Translations under genes and position numbers: made by a program
Notes under the pieces: generated by a model
Told to the model about the DNA's origin: nothing
What the model saw: only the letters and a program-made list of their open reading frames with translations
Databases searched by the model: none
Assembly: GCA_047606825.1 (NCBI GenBank)
Contig: JASGDY010000027.1
Span: 1-33,872 of the forward strand
Source of the DNA: Rhizosphaericola sp047606825
GTDB taxonomy: Bacteria > Bacteroidota > Bacteroidia > Chitinophagales > Chitinophagaceae
Reading direction: 5' to 3'
Length of the DNA stretch: 33,872 bases
Shown: piece after piece, positions 6,705 through 14,399 of the stretch
How the letters are laid out: each line of letters begins with the position of its first letter
How positions within the stretch are numbered: position 1 is the first letter of the stretch

Positions 6705-7724
6705 GTGGCAGTTATATTAGGGATTGAATCATCATGTGACGATACTAGCGCAGCAGTATGCAAGGACGGGAAGATTTTGTCCAACTTCATCGCAACACAA
6801 AAAATACACCAGGAATACGGCGGTGTCGTACCCGAACTGGCAAGCCGCGCCCATATCCAAAACATCGTCCCCGTGGTGGACACCGCTCTGAAAAAAGCAG
6901 GTATTTCCAAAAAAGACATTGACGCGATTGCATTTACACAGGCACCCGGACTGATCGGCAGTCTGCTGGTCGGAGCACAGTTTGCCAAGTCGATGGCGTT
7001 GGCACTGCGCGTGCCGCTGATTGCGGTGCACCACATGCAGGCGCACGTATTGGCCAATGTGATTCCGTCGGGCGACAACGATGCCGACCCCAAACCAAGC
7101 TTTCCCTTTTTGTGCCTGACGGTGAGCGGCGGGCATACACAGATTGTATTGGCACATAGTCCTTTCCAGTTTGAGGTGCTGGGACAGACCATCGACGACG
7201 CTGCGGGCGAGGCTTTTGACAAAACGGCCAAACTGATGGGATTACCTTACCCCGGCGGTCCCTTGATTGACCGATATGCCAAAGAGGGAAACCCGGACGC
7301 GTTTACTTTTGCCAAACCGCAGATTCCCGACCTTGATTTTAGTTTCAGTGGACTGAAGACTTCCGTAATGTATTTTCTGAACAGGGAAAAACAAAAAGAC
7401 CCCGATTTTGTTGAAAAAAATAAAGCGGACCTATGTGCCTCCATCCAAAAAACAATCATCGACATCCTGATGAAAAAACTACGGAAAGCGGTCGAGCAGA
7501 CGGGCATTGGCCAAGTGTGCATCGCAGGTGGCGTGAGTGCCAACAGTGGTCTGCGCGACGCGCTCCAGCAATACGGCGAGCAATATGGTTGGAGCACTTT
7601 TTACCCACCGTTCCAATATTGCACCGACAACGGTGGCATGATTGCGATGACGGGATATTATAAGTTTTTGGAAAATAATTTTGCGGATATGGGTGTCAGC
7701 CCGACTGCGCGGGCAACGTGGTAA
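6705..7724 (+). CDS. tsaD: tRNA N6-adenosine threonylcarbamoyltransferase
   Basis: Transfers the threonylcarbamoyl group from TC-AMP to A37 of ANN-decoding tRNAs, in complex with TsaB/TsaE. GTG is chosen as start because it gives MAVILGIESSCDDTSAAV, the usual family N-terminus, and because the frame upstream overlaps the promoter box at 6677. The product is 339 residues, the normal length. Key features are the metal-binding HHMQAH (His110 and His114), SGGHTQIV, the conserved DDAAGEAFDK and PYPGGP stretches, DFSFSGLKT, and the C-terminal CIAGGVSANSGLR and CTDNGGMIA. All catalytic residues appear intact. It stands as a single gene here. Confidence 0.95.
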   Translation: MAVILGIESSCDDTSAAVCKDGKILSNFIATQKIHQEYGGVVPELASRAHIQNIVPVVDTALKKAGISKKDIDAIAFTQAPGLIGSLLVGAQFAKSMALALRVPLIAVHHMQAHVLANVIPSGDNDADPKPSFPFLCLTVSGGHTQIVLAHSPFQFEVLGQTIDDAAGEAFDKTAKLMGLPYPGGPLIDRYAKEGNPDAFTFAKPQIPDLDFSFSGLKTSVMYFLNREKQKDPDFVEKNKADLCASIQKTIIDILMKKLRKAVEQTGIGQVCIAGGVSANSGLRDALQQYGEQYGWSTFYPPFQYCTDNGGMIAMTGYYKFLENNFADMGVSPTARATW

Positions 7725-7777
7725 ACCAAAATGGCAACTTTTTTGCTTAAATAAAATTTAAAACAAACAACAAACAG

Positions 7778-8317
7778 ATGAAACAGACATTCTCCCTTTT
7801 TTCATTGGCGCTCGCCTTTTCTATTTTCCTGCTTTCCTGTGGCTCTACTTCCCATACCGTGGAAGGTGTCAATCTCAACGGAAACTATGTGCTGAACGAT
7901 GTGCATATTAGTGGCATTACAGGTAGCAGTGTGACCACGGAGCAGGCAGGCAACTCCACCGCAACCATAACGCATACCGTGAAAATCAACACCTTGGTTT
8001 TTGACGATGCCGCACCGGATTGCTTCAAGGGCAGTACTTGGACATTGCCCCACAACGGTTACGGGAGCTACACCATCAACGGCGACGCGGAATGTGGCCC
8101 AGGATCCAGAAGCATCGTCTGGTCTATCCGTACCGATGCCAACAAACAAAAAATCTTCCAGTTGAAGGTCACCAACGGTGCCAAAGCCAAAAAAGTCACG
8201 ACAGGTTATCTCTTGACCGTTACCAACCTCACCCAAAGCGGTTTCAGCCTGACGGAGCCTATCACGGCAAGCGACGGCAGTAACGGTACGGTTACCTTTG
8301 ATTTCGTGAGACAATAG
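7778..8317 (+). CDS. lipocalin-like lipoprotein of unknown function
   Basis: 179-residue exported lipoprotein with signal peptide MKQTFSLFSLALAF and lipobox LLSC. The mature part is rich in beta-strand-forming segments: NLNGNYVLNDV near the start, DCFKGSTWTLPHNGYGSYTI in the middle, RSIVWSI and IFQLK later, ending VTFDFVRQ. This pattern resembles the lipocalin-like lipoproteins common in Bacteroidota, where a NG.Y-type N-terminal strand and an STW..P motif recur. No ligand can be inferred. It is followed by a strong terminator at 8349-8393, so it is transcribed separately from folD. Confidence 0.7.
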   Translation: MKQTFSLFSLALAFSIFLLSCGSTSHTVEGVNLNGNYVLNDVHISGITGSSVTTEQAGNSTATITHTVKINTLVFDDAAPDCFKGSTWTLPHNGYGSYTINGDAECGPGSRSIVWSIRTDANKQKIFQLKVTNGAKAKKVTTGYLLTVTNLTQSGFSLTEPITASDGSNGTVTFDFVRQ

Positions 8318-8348
8318 GGTGATTTCAAAATCATAATGCTCTACGCAT

Positions 8349-8393
8349 AAGAGCGTTCAGAAAACCAACACGGTTTTCTGAACGCTCTTTTTT
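8349..8393 (+). terminator. intrinsic terminator of the lipocalin-like gene
   Basis: An 18-base perfect stem pairs AAGAGCGTTCAGAAAACC (8349-8366) with its complement at 8372-8389. It has a 5-base loop and a run of T. The T-run merges into the folD -7 box. Confidence 0.85.
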
Positions 8394-8400
8394 ATCTTTG
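8393..8400 (+). promoter_or_regulatory. -7 box of folD
   Basis: TATCTTTG ends 5 bases before the folD ATG, implying a very short or absent 5' leader. The -33 region would lie within the upstream terminator hairpin. Confidence 0.45.
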
Positions 8401-8405
8401 CGCCC

Positions 8406-9290
8406 ATGCAAATACTAGATGGAAAAATCGCTGCCGCAGCAGTCAAGGAAAGCCTGAAAGCGGAAGTCACCGAACTCATAGCGCAAGGGAAACGCGCACC
8501 GCACCTCGCCGTGATACTCGTCGGCGACAACGGCGCTAGCGAAACCTATGTCGCCAGTAAACAAAAAAACAGCCGAGAAATCGGATTTCTTTCCACCTTG
8601 GTACGTCTCGACGCGTCTGTTTCCGAGGACGAACTTCTGTCCGAAATCAAAAAACTGAACGAAGACAAAACCGTCGATGGCATATTGGTACAACTGCCGC
8701 TGCCCAAGCACATCAGCGAACGGAAGGTTATCGAAGCCATCGACCCCAACAAGGACGTAGATGGTTTCCATCCGGTGAGTGCAGGCAATCTGGTATTGGG
8801 CATTCCGACTTTTATCCCGGCGACGCCTTACGGTATCATGCTGCTGTTGGAACATTACAATATCCCCACCAAGGGAAAACACGCCGTCGTCATCGGCCGC
8901 AGCAACATCGTAGGCCGTCCAATGAGCATTTTGCTGAGCAGTGATTTGCTTTACGGCAACTGTAGCGTCACCATCTGCCATCGCTACACACCTAACCTGA
9001 AAGAACTGTCCCAGCAGGGTGATATCGTCGTGGCAGCCGTGGGCATACCGGGATTCATAAAACAAGACATGGTCAAACAAGGGGCAGTGGTGATTGACGT
9101 AGGTATCACACGTGTAGCGGACGCATCCAAAAAATCGGGGTTCCGCATCGCAGGTGACGTGGATTTTGACAACGTTGCCCCCAGAACGTCCTATATCACG
9201 CCTGTTCCCGGCGGTGTGGGGCTGATGACCATCGCAGGTCTTTTAAAAAACACATTGGTCGCCTACAAAAAGGCAGAAGGAATTGAATAA
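8406..9290 (+). CDS. folD: bifunctional methylenetetrahydrofolate dehydrogenase / cyclohydrolase
   Basis: Interconverts 5,10-methylene-, 5,10-methenyl- and 10-formyl-tetrahydrofolate, using NADP in the cytosol. The 294-residue protein shows the N-terminal catalytic lobe with YVASK (Tyr48, Lys52), the signature DGILVQLPLP, and DPNKDVDGFHP. It then has the nucleotide-binding lobe GKHAVVIGRSNIVGRP and the C-terminal PVPGGVGLMTIAGLL. The length is normal and nothing is missing. It overlaps or abuts queE, whose frame opens inside the last codons of folD. Both may be one transcript linking one-carbon and deazaguanine metabolism, though simple co-transcription is all the sequence supports. Confidence 0.97.
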   Translation: MQILDGKIAAAAVKESLKAEVTELIAQGKRAPHLAVILVGDNGASETYVASKQKNSREIGFLSTLVRLDASVSEDELLSEIKKLNEDKTVDGILVQLPLPKHISERKVIEAIDPNKDVDGFHPVSAGNLVLGIPTFIPATPYGIMLLLEHYNIPTKGKHAVVIGRSNIVGRPMSILLSSDLLYGNCSVTICHRYTPNLKELSQQGDIVVAAVGIPGFIKQDMVKQGAVVIDVGITRVADASKKSGFRIAGDVDFDNVAPRTSYITPVPGGVGLMTIAGLLKNTLVAYKKAEGIE

Positions 9291-9942
9291 TCTGAAAAAA
9301 TTGGAAACGCAGGAAACGATACAAGCAGGCTTAAGACTGCCCGTGATGGAATCCTTCTACACCATTCAGGGGGAAGGGTTTTATCAGGGACATGCGGCGT
9401 ATTTCATCCGTCTGGGTGGATGCGACGTGGGCTGCGTGTGGTGCGACGTCAAGGAAAGTTGGGACGCTGCCGCTCATCCGATTCACGGTATCGACGAGAT
9501 TGTTGCCAAAGCCTTGGAAGATGTCCATGGGAACCCATACCATGTCATCGCCGTGGTCACTGGCGGAGAACCGTTGATGCATCCGCTGGACGGCTTGACC
9601 GACGCGCTGCACGCTGTGGGTTTCCAGACCAATATAGAAACCTCCGGCGCGCACCCGTTGAGTGGACATTGGGATTGGATATGTCTTTCCCCAAAAAAAT
9701 TCAAGGCACCGCTTCCCGAAGTCGTCCAAGCCGCAAACGAACTGAAAGTGGTGGTTTTCAACAAAAGCGATTTTGCCTGGGCGGAAAAATATGCGGCAGA
9801 CATGCAACCCGGTTGCCGCCTGTACCTGCAACCCGAATGGAGCAAAAGGGCACAGATGACTCCGCTGATGATCGACTATGTCAAACAAAACCCACAGTGG
9901 GAAATCTGCCTGCAAATACATAAATACATGGATATTCCGTAA
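9283..9942 (+). CDS. queE: 7-carboxy-7-deazaguanine synthase, radical SAM
   Basis: Converts 6-carboxytetrahydropterin to 7-carboxy-7-deazaguanine in queuosine/preQ0 synthesis. The N-terminal substrate strand FYTIQGEGFYQG is followed by a cluster motif GGCDVGCVWC: CX3CX2C with Cys47, Cys51, Cys54 in this numbering. Trp53 and CDVKESW follow, then the SAM-binding TGGEPLMH. The C-terminus ends EICLQIHKYMDIP, as in other QueE proteins. The start is uncertain: TTG at 9283 overlaps folD by 8 bases, with AGAAGGA just before it (too close for an ideal site). TTG at 9301 or GTG at 9343 are alternatives; family N-termini favour something upstream of the ATG at 9346. Confidence 0.92.
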   Translation: MNNLKKLETQETIQAGLRLPVMESFYTIQGEGFYQGHAAYFIRLGGCDVGCVWCDVKESWDAAAHPIHGIDEIVAKALEDVHGNPYHVIAVVTGGEPLMHPLDGLTDALHAVGFQTNIETSGAHPLSGHWDWICLSPKKFKAPLPEVVQAANELKVVVFNKSDFAWAEKYAADMQPGCRLYLQPEWSKRAQMTPLMIDYVKQNPQWEICLQIHKYMDIP

Positions 9943-9970
9943 AGGGAAAAGGCAAAAAGAAAGTTATTCC

Positions 9971-10109
9971 AAGAAGCTGTTTGAGTTATTTATTTTCTTC
10001 TCCGCACAGTCTCCCGCAGCGGAGGGGACTTTGCGGGAAGGAATACACGTTTTTATGTATTGGAAGCATATAAAACCGTACAGAAAAACTTAAATAAAAC
10101 AGTCTCTAA
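9971..10109. repeat. ~140-bp intergenic repeat, copy A (inverted)
   Basis: Begins AAGAAGCTGTTTGAGTTA and ends with the complement of TTTAGAGACTG. It is in the opposite orientation to copies B (21316) and C (28371). Its distal arm is partly degenerate (AAATAAAAC where the others have the complement of GTTTGAGTT). Inside is a less perfect version of the GC palindrome (TCCGCACAGTCTCCCGC ... GGGGACTTTGCGGGA). It fills most of the space between queE and the PfkB gene. No gene is seen in this 302-base gap. Confidence 0.8.
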
Positions 10110-10110
10110 A

Positions 10111-10142
10111 TCTTTTGGTCGGTGAGGACACCGACCAAAAGA
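10111..10142. repeat. REP-like palindrome, GGTCGGTG family
   Basis: A perfect 14-base stem pairs TCTTTTGGTCGGTG (10111-10124) with its complement at 10129-10142 around AGGA. The 20-base core GGTCGGTGAGGACACCGACC recurs in inverted orientation at 31884-31903. It lacks a T-tract. Confidence 0.7.
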
Positions 10143-10212
10143 CAAAATAAAAAAGGTCCAATGCTTGCAAGCTCAAAGTTAAATGCCATCTATACCTCTC
10201 ACTAAGAAATTT

Positions 10213-10220
10213 TACTTTTG
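10213..10220 (+). promoter_or_regulatory. -7 box of the PfkB-family gene
   Basis: TACTTTTG lies 24 bases before the ATG at 10245. A second, weaker box (TATCTTTA, 10233-10240) lies closer. Confidence 0.4.
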
Positions 10221-10244
10221 CCTTTTTACTTTTATCTTTAAATC

Positions 10245-11138
10245 ATGTACGATATCTGTTGCATTGGGCACATCACCTTGGACAAGGTTGTGACGCCGCA
10301 GTCCGAAGTGTATATGCCAGGTGGCACTTCTTTTTATTTTGCGCATTCGCTATACCATATTGACCATAATTTTTTGTTAGTGACGGCGTTGGGACAGAAG
10401 CAACTTCCGTTTGTCGAAGAGTTGCGCGGCAGAGGTATCCCCATACGGTTGGTGGCGAGTCCGCATACTGTTTATTTTGAAAATATCTATCCTGCCAACC
10501 AAGACATACGCATCCAGCGTGTATGGCAAAAAGCGACGCCTTTCCAGAAAAAAGATTTGGACGGTGTGGATGCGAAGATATATCATTTGGGTTCCTTGCT
10601 GGCAGACGATTTCCCCTTGGATCTAATGCAAAGCCTGTCCTCAAAAGGTATCGTGTCACTGGACGTACAGGGTTTGTTGCGCAGCGTGGAAGACACCCGG
10701 GTCGTCGCTGTGGACTGGCCCGAAAAGATGCAGGCACTTCCCTATATCGACATCCTGAAAGCCAACGAATCCGAAATGGAAGTCCTCACTGGAACGGGCG
10801 ATATCGAGAAAGGTGCCAAACTATTGGCGCAATGGGGTGTGCGCGAGGTCGTGGTTACTTTGGGAAGTCTGGGTTCTGTGGTTTATGTCGACGGCGAACT
10901 GTACCAGATTCCCGCTTTTGTACCGGACAAAATTGTGGACGCTACGGGCTGTGGAGACACATACATGGCAGGTTACCTATACAAAAGAAGCAAGAATGCA
11001 AGCATACAGGATGCTGGCGAATTTGGCGCGGCAATGGCTACCATCAAGATTGAACGCTCCGGACCTTTCAACGGTTCGCTGCACGACACCCTTGCCAAAA
11101 TCAACAAAGGAAGGAAAGTGTTGCCGGACATATTTTAA
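10245..11138 (+). CDS. PfkB-family (ribokinase-like) sugar or nucleoside kinase
   Basis: 297-residue small-molecule kinase of the ribokinase fold. The N-terminus has YDICCIGHITLDKVV and the substrate-side glycine stretch MPGGTSFYFA. The C-terminal half has LKANESEMEVLTG, EVVVTLGSLGSVVY and the anion-hole/catalytic signature DATGCGDTYMAGYL (Asp232 to Asp238, with Asp238 as the expected base). The usual GAGD reads GCGD here, a mild variation. The substrate cannot be named from sequence: ribokinase, adenosine kinase and inositol-type kinases share these features. It stands alone, with no sugar-uptake neighbours. Confidence 0.85.
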   Translation: MYDICCIGHITLDKVVTPQSEVYMPGGTSFYFAHSLYHIDHNFLLVTALGQKQLPFVEELRGRGIPIRLVASPHTVYFENIYPANQDIRIQRVWQKATPFQKKDLDGVDAKIYHLGSLLADDFPLDLMQSLSSKGIVSLDVQGLLRSVEDTRVVAVDWPEKMQALPYIDILKANESEMEVLTGTGDIEKGAKLLAQWGVREVVVTLGSLGSVVYVDGELYQIPAFVPDKIVDATGCGDTYMAGYLYKRSKNASIQDAGEFGAAMATIKIERSGPFNGSLHDTLAKINKGRKVLPDIF

Positions 11139-11478
11139 AGTGCCATTGCAAATACCATTGAACCAGCATCAAATGCATCCTGACCATGAAAAAACGAAGA
11201 CCGCATTCTTATGCGTCCGCCCCCCAAGAAGATAAGCTTTTCGTTTTTACACATATCCATTCTCTTGCTGCCCTATACGGCATATCTTCGTTTCAGTACG
11301 CTGTATTTTATAGGCATTCTGCCACTTTTATTCTCCAATTTGTATCTTTTTTCGTGTATTCACCGAAACTCTTCGGCATTTCACCGTCATTGGCCGAACG
11401 CAAACAGGAGATGGCATATAGTTTGAAAATTGTTTTATCAGAAAAAGGTTTTCAGTAACCCATTTAAAAATTTATAAG
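11139..11478. other. 340-base intergenic region, no supported gene
   Basis: Short open frames run through this stretch, the longest being 90 codons at 11186-11458. Their translations look non-protein-like and lack an RBS or any family signature. A TATCTTTT at about 11345 resembles a -7 box, and a small CCGAA-actc-TTCGG hairpin follows, so the region may hold the promoter and leader of the downstream secreted-protein gene. Confidence 0.4.
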
Positions 11479-12015
11479 ATGAAAAAGATATTTCTTTCCT
11501 TAAGCATAGCAGCCATCAGCATGACTGGCTATAAAAGTGCAAATGCACAAGTAAGCGTCCAGCTCAACATTGGCGGTATCCTATCCGCCGCCATCAGTAG
11601 TGCCCCTGTCGTTGCAGATGCAGGCAACTACTATTATTACGACGACATCAATTGCTATTACGATGTGGCCAACAGCCAGTACATCTATCCTGAAAATGGG
11701 GCATGGTATTATTCGAACACCGTACCCGTTATATACAGGAACTACAATTTCCGGAATGCCAGACATATCGCCATGGACAGGCGCGCATTCCAGGGAAGAG
11801 GCATCAATGCCCGTCCATTTAACCAGCAGCAAAACATGGGATATAGAAATCAGATGCCAGGCCGGCCGATGGAACAGCAGCAGCGTTATGCACAGCAAAA
11901 CGTCTCCCCAAGGCAGCCTCAAATGCAAAACAGGCAGCAGGTAGAACAGCGGAGCATAACCATGAACCGCAACGAAAGGATGGTGAGAGACGCCAACCGC
12001 AGGAACGCGTTCTAA
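11479..12015 (+). CDS. small secreted tyrosine/glutamine-rich protein
   Basis: 178 residues. A signal peptide (MKKIFLSLSIAAISMTG, cleavage near SANA-Q) sends it to the periplasm or outside. A tyrosine-rich module follows: YYYYDDINCYYDVANSQYIY, then NGAWYYS. The C-terminal half is basic and rich in Gln, Asn, Arg and Met (NQQQNMGYRNQM, EQQQRYAQQNV), probably disordered. I do not recognise a named family. The same module, Y-Y-x4-N-x-Y-[YF]-D-x5-Y-x-Y followed by W, recurs in the next gene, so the two look like diverged paralogues and are probably co-transcribed. Cysteine is nearly absent apart from the one in the module. Confidence 0.7.
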   Translation: MKKIFLSLSIAAISMTGYKSANAQVSVQLNIGGILSAAISSAPVVADAGNYYYYDDINCYYDVANSQYIYPENGAWYYSNTVPVIYRNYNFRNARHIAMDRRAFQGRGINARPFNQQQNMGYRNQMPGRPMEQQQRYAQQNVSPRQPQMQNRQQVEQRSITMNRNERMVRDANRRNAF

Positions 12016-12065
12016 CACGCGAAAACAAGGACAAACGAATTATTCTTTAACCACATACACCAACA

Positions 12066-12407
12066 ATGAAACACAGATTATTTGCGTTGGCACTCATCGC
12101 CAGCATAGGTTTTGGAACAAGCAGTTTTGCACAGCAAAAACAACAGCACCCGCCTGTAGCTGCACAACAGCATGACGAAAAAACAGTAGAAGTACGCTAT
12201 TACTACATCCCAGAGTACAACGTTTATTTTGACGCAGTAAAAAAAGTCTACTACTACAAGAAAAACAACAAGTGGCACACGACAAGCAGGCCTGCCAAAA
12301 TCAACAAAAACCTAGGGCAAGCCCACAGGGAGCCGTTAAACGACATCAAGCAAAACGAAAAGCCTTACGACCACAACGCACAGGATATCAAAACCTGGAA
12401 AAAGTAG
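12066..12407 (+). CDS. small secreted tyrosine-rich protein, paralogue of the preceding gene
   Basis: 113 residues with a signal peptide (MKHRLFALALIASIGFG, cleavage near SFA-Q). A short Gln/His/Pro-rich linker is followed by the tyrosine-rich module YYYIPEYNVYFDAVKKVYYY and then NNKWHTTSRPA. The tail is basic and hydrophilic and ends KTWKK. The module matches that of the upstream protein in spacing. Function is unknown; a surface or periplasmic structural role is only a guess. The two genes are 50 bases apart on one strand and the pair ends at the terminator at 12446-12473. Confidence 0.7.
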   Translation: MKHRLFALALIASIGFGTSSFAQQKQQHPPVAAQQHDEKTVEVRYYYIPEYNVYFDAVKKVYYYKKNNKWHTTSRPAKINKNLGQAHREPLNDIKQNEKPYDHNAQDIKTWKK

Positions 12408-12445
12408 CCGAACGTTAAACTTAACATTAACAAAATACATACAAC

Positions 12446-12473
12446 AAACCCCGCTAGTGATAGCGGGGTTTTA
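12446..12473. terminator. bidirectional terminator between the secreted pair and the ribosomal protein cluster
   Basis: Arms AAACCCCGCTA (12446-12456) and TAGCGGGGTTT (12461-12471) surround a GTGA loop, with T on one side and A on the other. It can serve both the + strand secreted genes and rplL on the minus strand. Confidence 0.85.
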
Positions 12474-12537
12474 CCGTAATTATCGTTTGCGTTTCTTAAA
12501 TTAGATTGCGTTAAGAAACCTTCAAGAAAGAATCGGG

Positions 12538-12915
12538 TTATTTTACCTCAACCTCAGCACCGGCTTCTTTCAGTTTAGCGACGATGTCATCGGCCGTAGC
12601 TTTGTCGACACCTTCTTTGATTGCTTTCGGAGCACCGTCAACGAGGTCTTTTGCTTCTTTCAGACCAAGGCCAGTCAACTCTTTAACCACTTTAACAACA
12701 CCTAATTTAGCTGCACCTGCGCTTGTCAGGATGACGTCGAAAGATGTTTTTTCTTCTACTGCGGCAGCGCCAGCAGCAGCGGGACCGGCAGCAACTGCAA
12801 CAGCGGCAGCAGCGGGTTCGATACCGTATTCATCTTTCAAAATCTGTGCGAGTTCGTTAACTTCTTTTACTGTCAAGTTAACCAATTGTTCTGCAAATGC
12901 TTTAATATCTGCCAT
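12538..12915 (-). CDS. rplL: 50S ribosomal protein L7/L12
   Basis: Stalk protein that recruits translation GTPases; present in several copies bound to L10. The start at MADIKAFAEQLVNLTV is chosen over an ATG nine codons upstream because it matches the family N-terminus. The product is 125 residues. It has the N-terminal dimerisation helix pair, an alanine-rich hinge (PAAAAVAVAAGPAAAGAAA) and the C-terminal domain EEKTSFDVILTSAGAAK, VVKELTGLGLKEAKDLVD, ending GAEVEVK. It lies downstream of rplJ by 144 bases, and the operon terminates just after it, with no rpoB following. Confidence 0.97.
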   Translation of the reverse strand: MADIKAFAEQLVNLTVKEVNELAQILKDEYGIEPAAAAVAVAAGPAAAGAAAVEEKTSFDVILTSAGAAKLGVVKVVKELTGLGLKEAKDLVDGAPKAIKEGVDKATADDIVAKLKEAGAEVEVK

Positions 12916-13059
12916 TTTAACTAGAATTTTTCCCGCCTTCATTGCCTGTGCTCCGGCGGATGTTTAAAAAAATTTACTATTCAGCTCTCCAGGCTTGAGC
13001 TGCGTTATTTCAAGCGCATATTGAATACGATATGCGCTGTTTGTTTGTTGTATGAAAAC

Positions 13060-13590
13060 CTAGCCTTCCCTTTCGGACAGGGTCTTGATCAGCCCAGCAA
13101 TCGTGCTGCCGCCGCTCTTCAGGCCGCTGATGACATTTTTTGCTGGGGACTGCAACAGACCGATGACTTCTCCGATAAGGTCTTGTTTGCTTTTCAGTTC
13201 TTTCAACGTTGCCAACTGGTCGTTGCCGACGAATACGTCAGAATCGATATAAGCCGCTTTCAGTTCAGGCCTTTCGGTATTGGCGTCCTTACGGAAAGAG
13301 CTGATGATCAGCGCAGGTTCCTTGGGGTTTTCGCTGAACAACAAAGCCGTAACGCCGTTGAGGCTACCATAGATACCTGCGTATCTTTCCGCGTCGATGG
13401 ATTCGAGGGCTTTTTTGATTAAGGTATTTTTGGCCACTTTCATTTCAACATTTTTGTTGAAGCAAGCGCGGCGCAGCTTACCCACCTGCTCTACGGTCAG
13501 AGCGTCGGTATTGGTAACATAAAAGTTATTGTATTGGCTGAATTTCTCCTTGAGAAGTTCAATCGCCTGATTTTTTTGATCTTTTGTCAT
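13060..13590 (-). CDS. rplJ: 50S ribosomal protein L10
   Basis: Stalk base protein that binds 23S rRNA and carries L7/L12 dimers. The start is the ATG at 13590 (MTKDQKNQAIELLKEKF); a frame-compatible TTG two codons upstream is less likely. The product is 176 residues, typical for the family. Visible features are FYVTNTDALTVEQVGKLRR, VAKNTLIKKALE, YGSLNGVTALLFSENP, and a C-terminal helix region (AGLIKTLSEREG) for L7/L12 binding. A 84-base gap separates it from rplA; in other bacteria L10 represses translation from such a leader, but I cannot confirm the structure here. Confidence 0.96.
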   Translation of the reverse strand: MTKDQKNQAIELLKEKFSQYNNFYVTNTDALTVEQVGKLRRACFNKNVEMKVAKNTLIKKALESIDAERYAGIYGSLNGVTALLFSENPKEPALIISSFRKDANTERPELKAAYIDSDVFVGNDQLATLKELKSKQDLIGEVIGLLQSPAKNVISGLKSGGSTIAGLIKTLSEREG

Positions 13591-13674
13591 TTTCAAAAAT
13601 TTGATACGTACGCTTTCGCACGTTTTTTTTAAAAATAGCTCCTCCCGTTGTGGGGAAAAGTCCGTAATGAAGGA

Positions 13675-14370
13675 TTAGTTGACTACGGATTTGGTATCGA
13701 CGAGGATACCGGGGCTCATTGTGGCAGCTAGGCTTACTCCTTTCACATAAGTACCTTTGATGGTGGTAGGTTTCAGACGCAGCAATGCGTTGATGAATTC
13801 CTGTCCATTTTCGGTCAATTTTTCGGGAGTGAAGGATACGCGTCCGATGGAAGCGTGTACGATACCCGCCTTGTCCACCTTGAAAGCGATTTTACCACCT
13901 TTTACTTCGGTAACTGCTGCTGCGACATCGTTGGTAACAGTACCAGTCTTAGGGTTGGGCATCAGGTTACGAGGTCCCAATACTTTACCCAGACGGCCAA
14001 TCTTAGGCATTACCGCCGGTGTAGCGATGATGACGTCAACACCCGTCCATCCGCCGTCTATTTTTTGGATATATTCGTCCAGACCTACGAAATCGGCACC
14101 TGCGGCAGTCGCGTCGGCTTCTTTGTCGGGTGTGCACAATACCAATACTTTCTTGGTTTTACCCGTACCGTTAGGTAAGGTAACTGTACCGCGCACCTGC
14201 TGGTCGGCTTTTCTTGGGTCAACGCCCAGACGCACGTGCAGGTCAACGGAGCTATCAAATTTTGTCGTGTTGACTTCTTTTACGAGAGTGGTAGCTTCCT
14301 GCAAAGTATAAGCTTTGTTGGCCTCAACTTTAGCATTCACCTCTTTTCTTTTTTTGGAAATTCTTGCCAT
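13675..14370 (-). CDS. rplA: 50S ribosomal protein L1
   Basis: Binds the L1 stalk of 23S rRNA and its own mRNA in many bacteria. The product is 231 residues. It begins MARISKKRKEVNAK and contains VDLHVRLGVDPRKADQQVRG, the GRLGKVLGPRNLMPNPKTGT signature in the middle, GKIAFKVDKAGIVHASIG and KGTYVKGVSLAATMSPG. Length and motifs are normal. It starts 29 bases after rplK ends, on the same strand. Confidence 0.97.
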   Translation of the reverse strand: MARISKKRKEVNAKVEANKAYTLQEATTLVKEVNTTKFDSSVDLHVRLGVDPRKADQQVRGTVTLPNGTGKTKKVLVLCTPDKEADATAAGADFVGLDEYIQKIDGGWTGVDVIIATPAVMPKIGRLGKVLGPRNLMPNPKTGTVTNDVAAAVTEVKGGKIAFKVDKAGIVHASIGRVSFTPEKLTENGQEFINALLRLKPTTIKGTYVKGVSLAATMSPGILVDTKSVVN

Positions 14371-14399
14371 AGCAAATAATACGTTTTAAGGAAGTTAAA

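Noticed and set aside
11186..11458. 90-codon open frame between the PfkB gene and the first secreted-protein gene
   Set aside because: No ribosome binding site, no motif, odd composition. It could be a leader or nothing.
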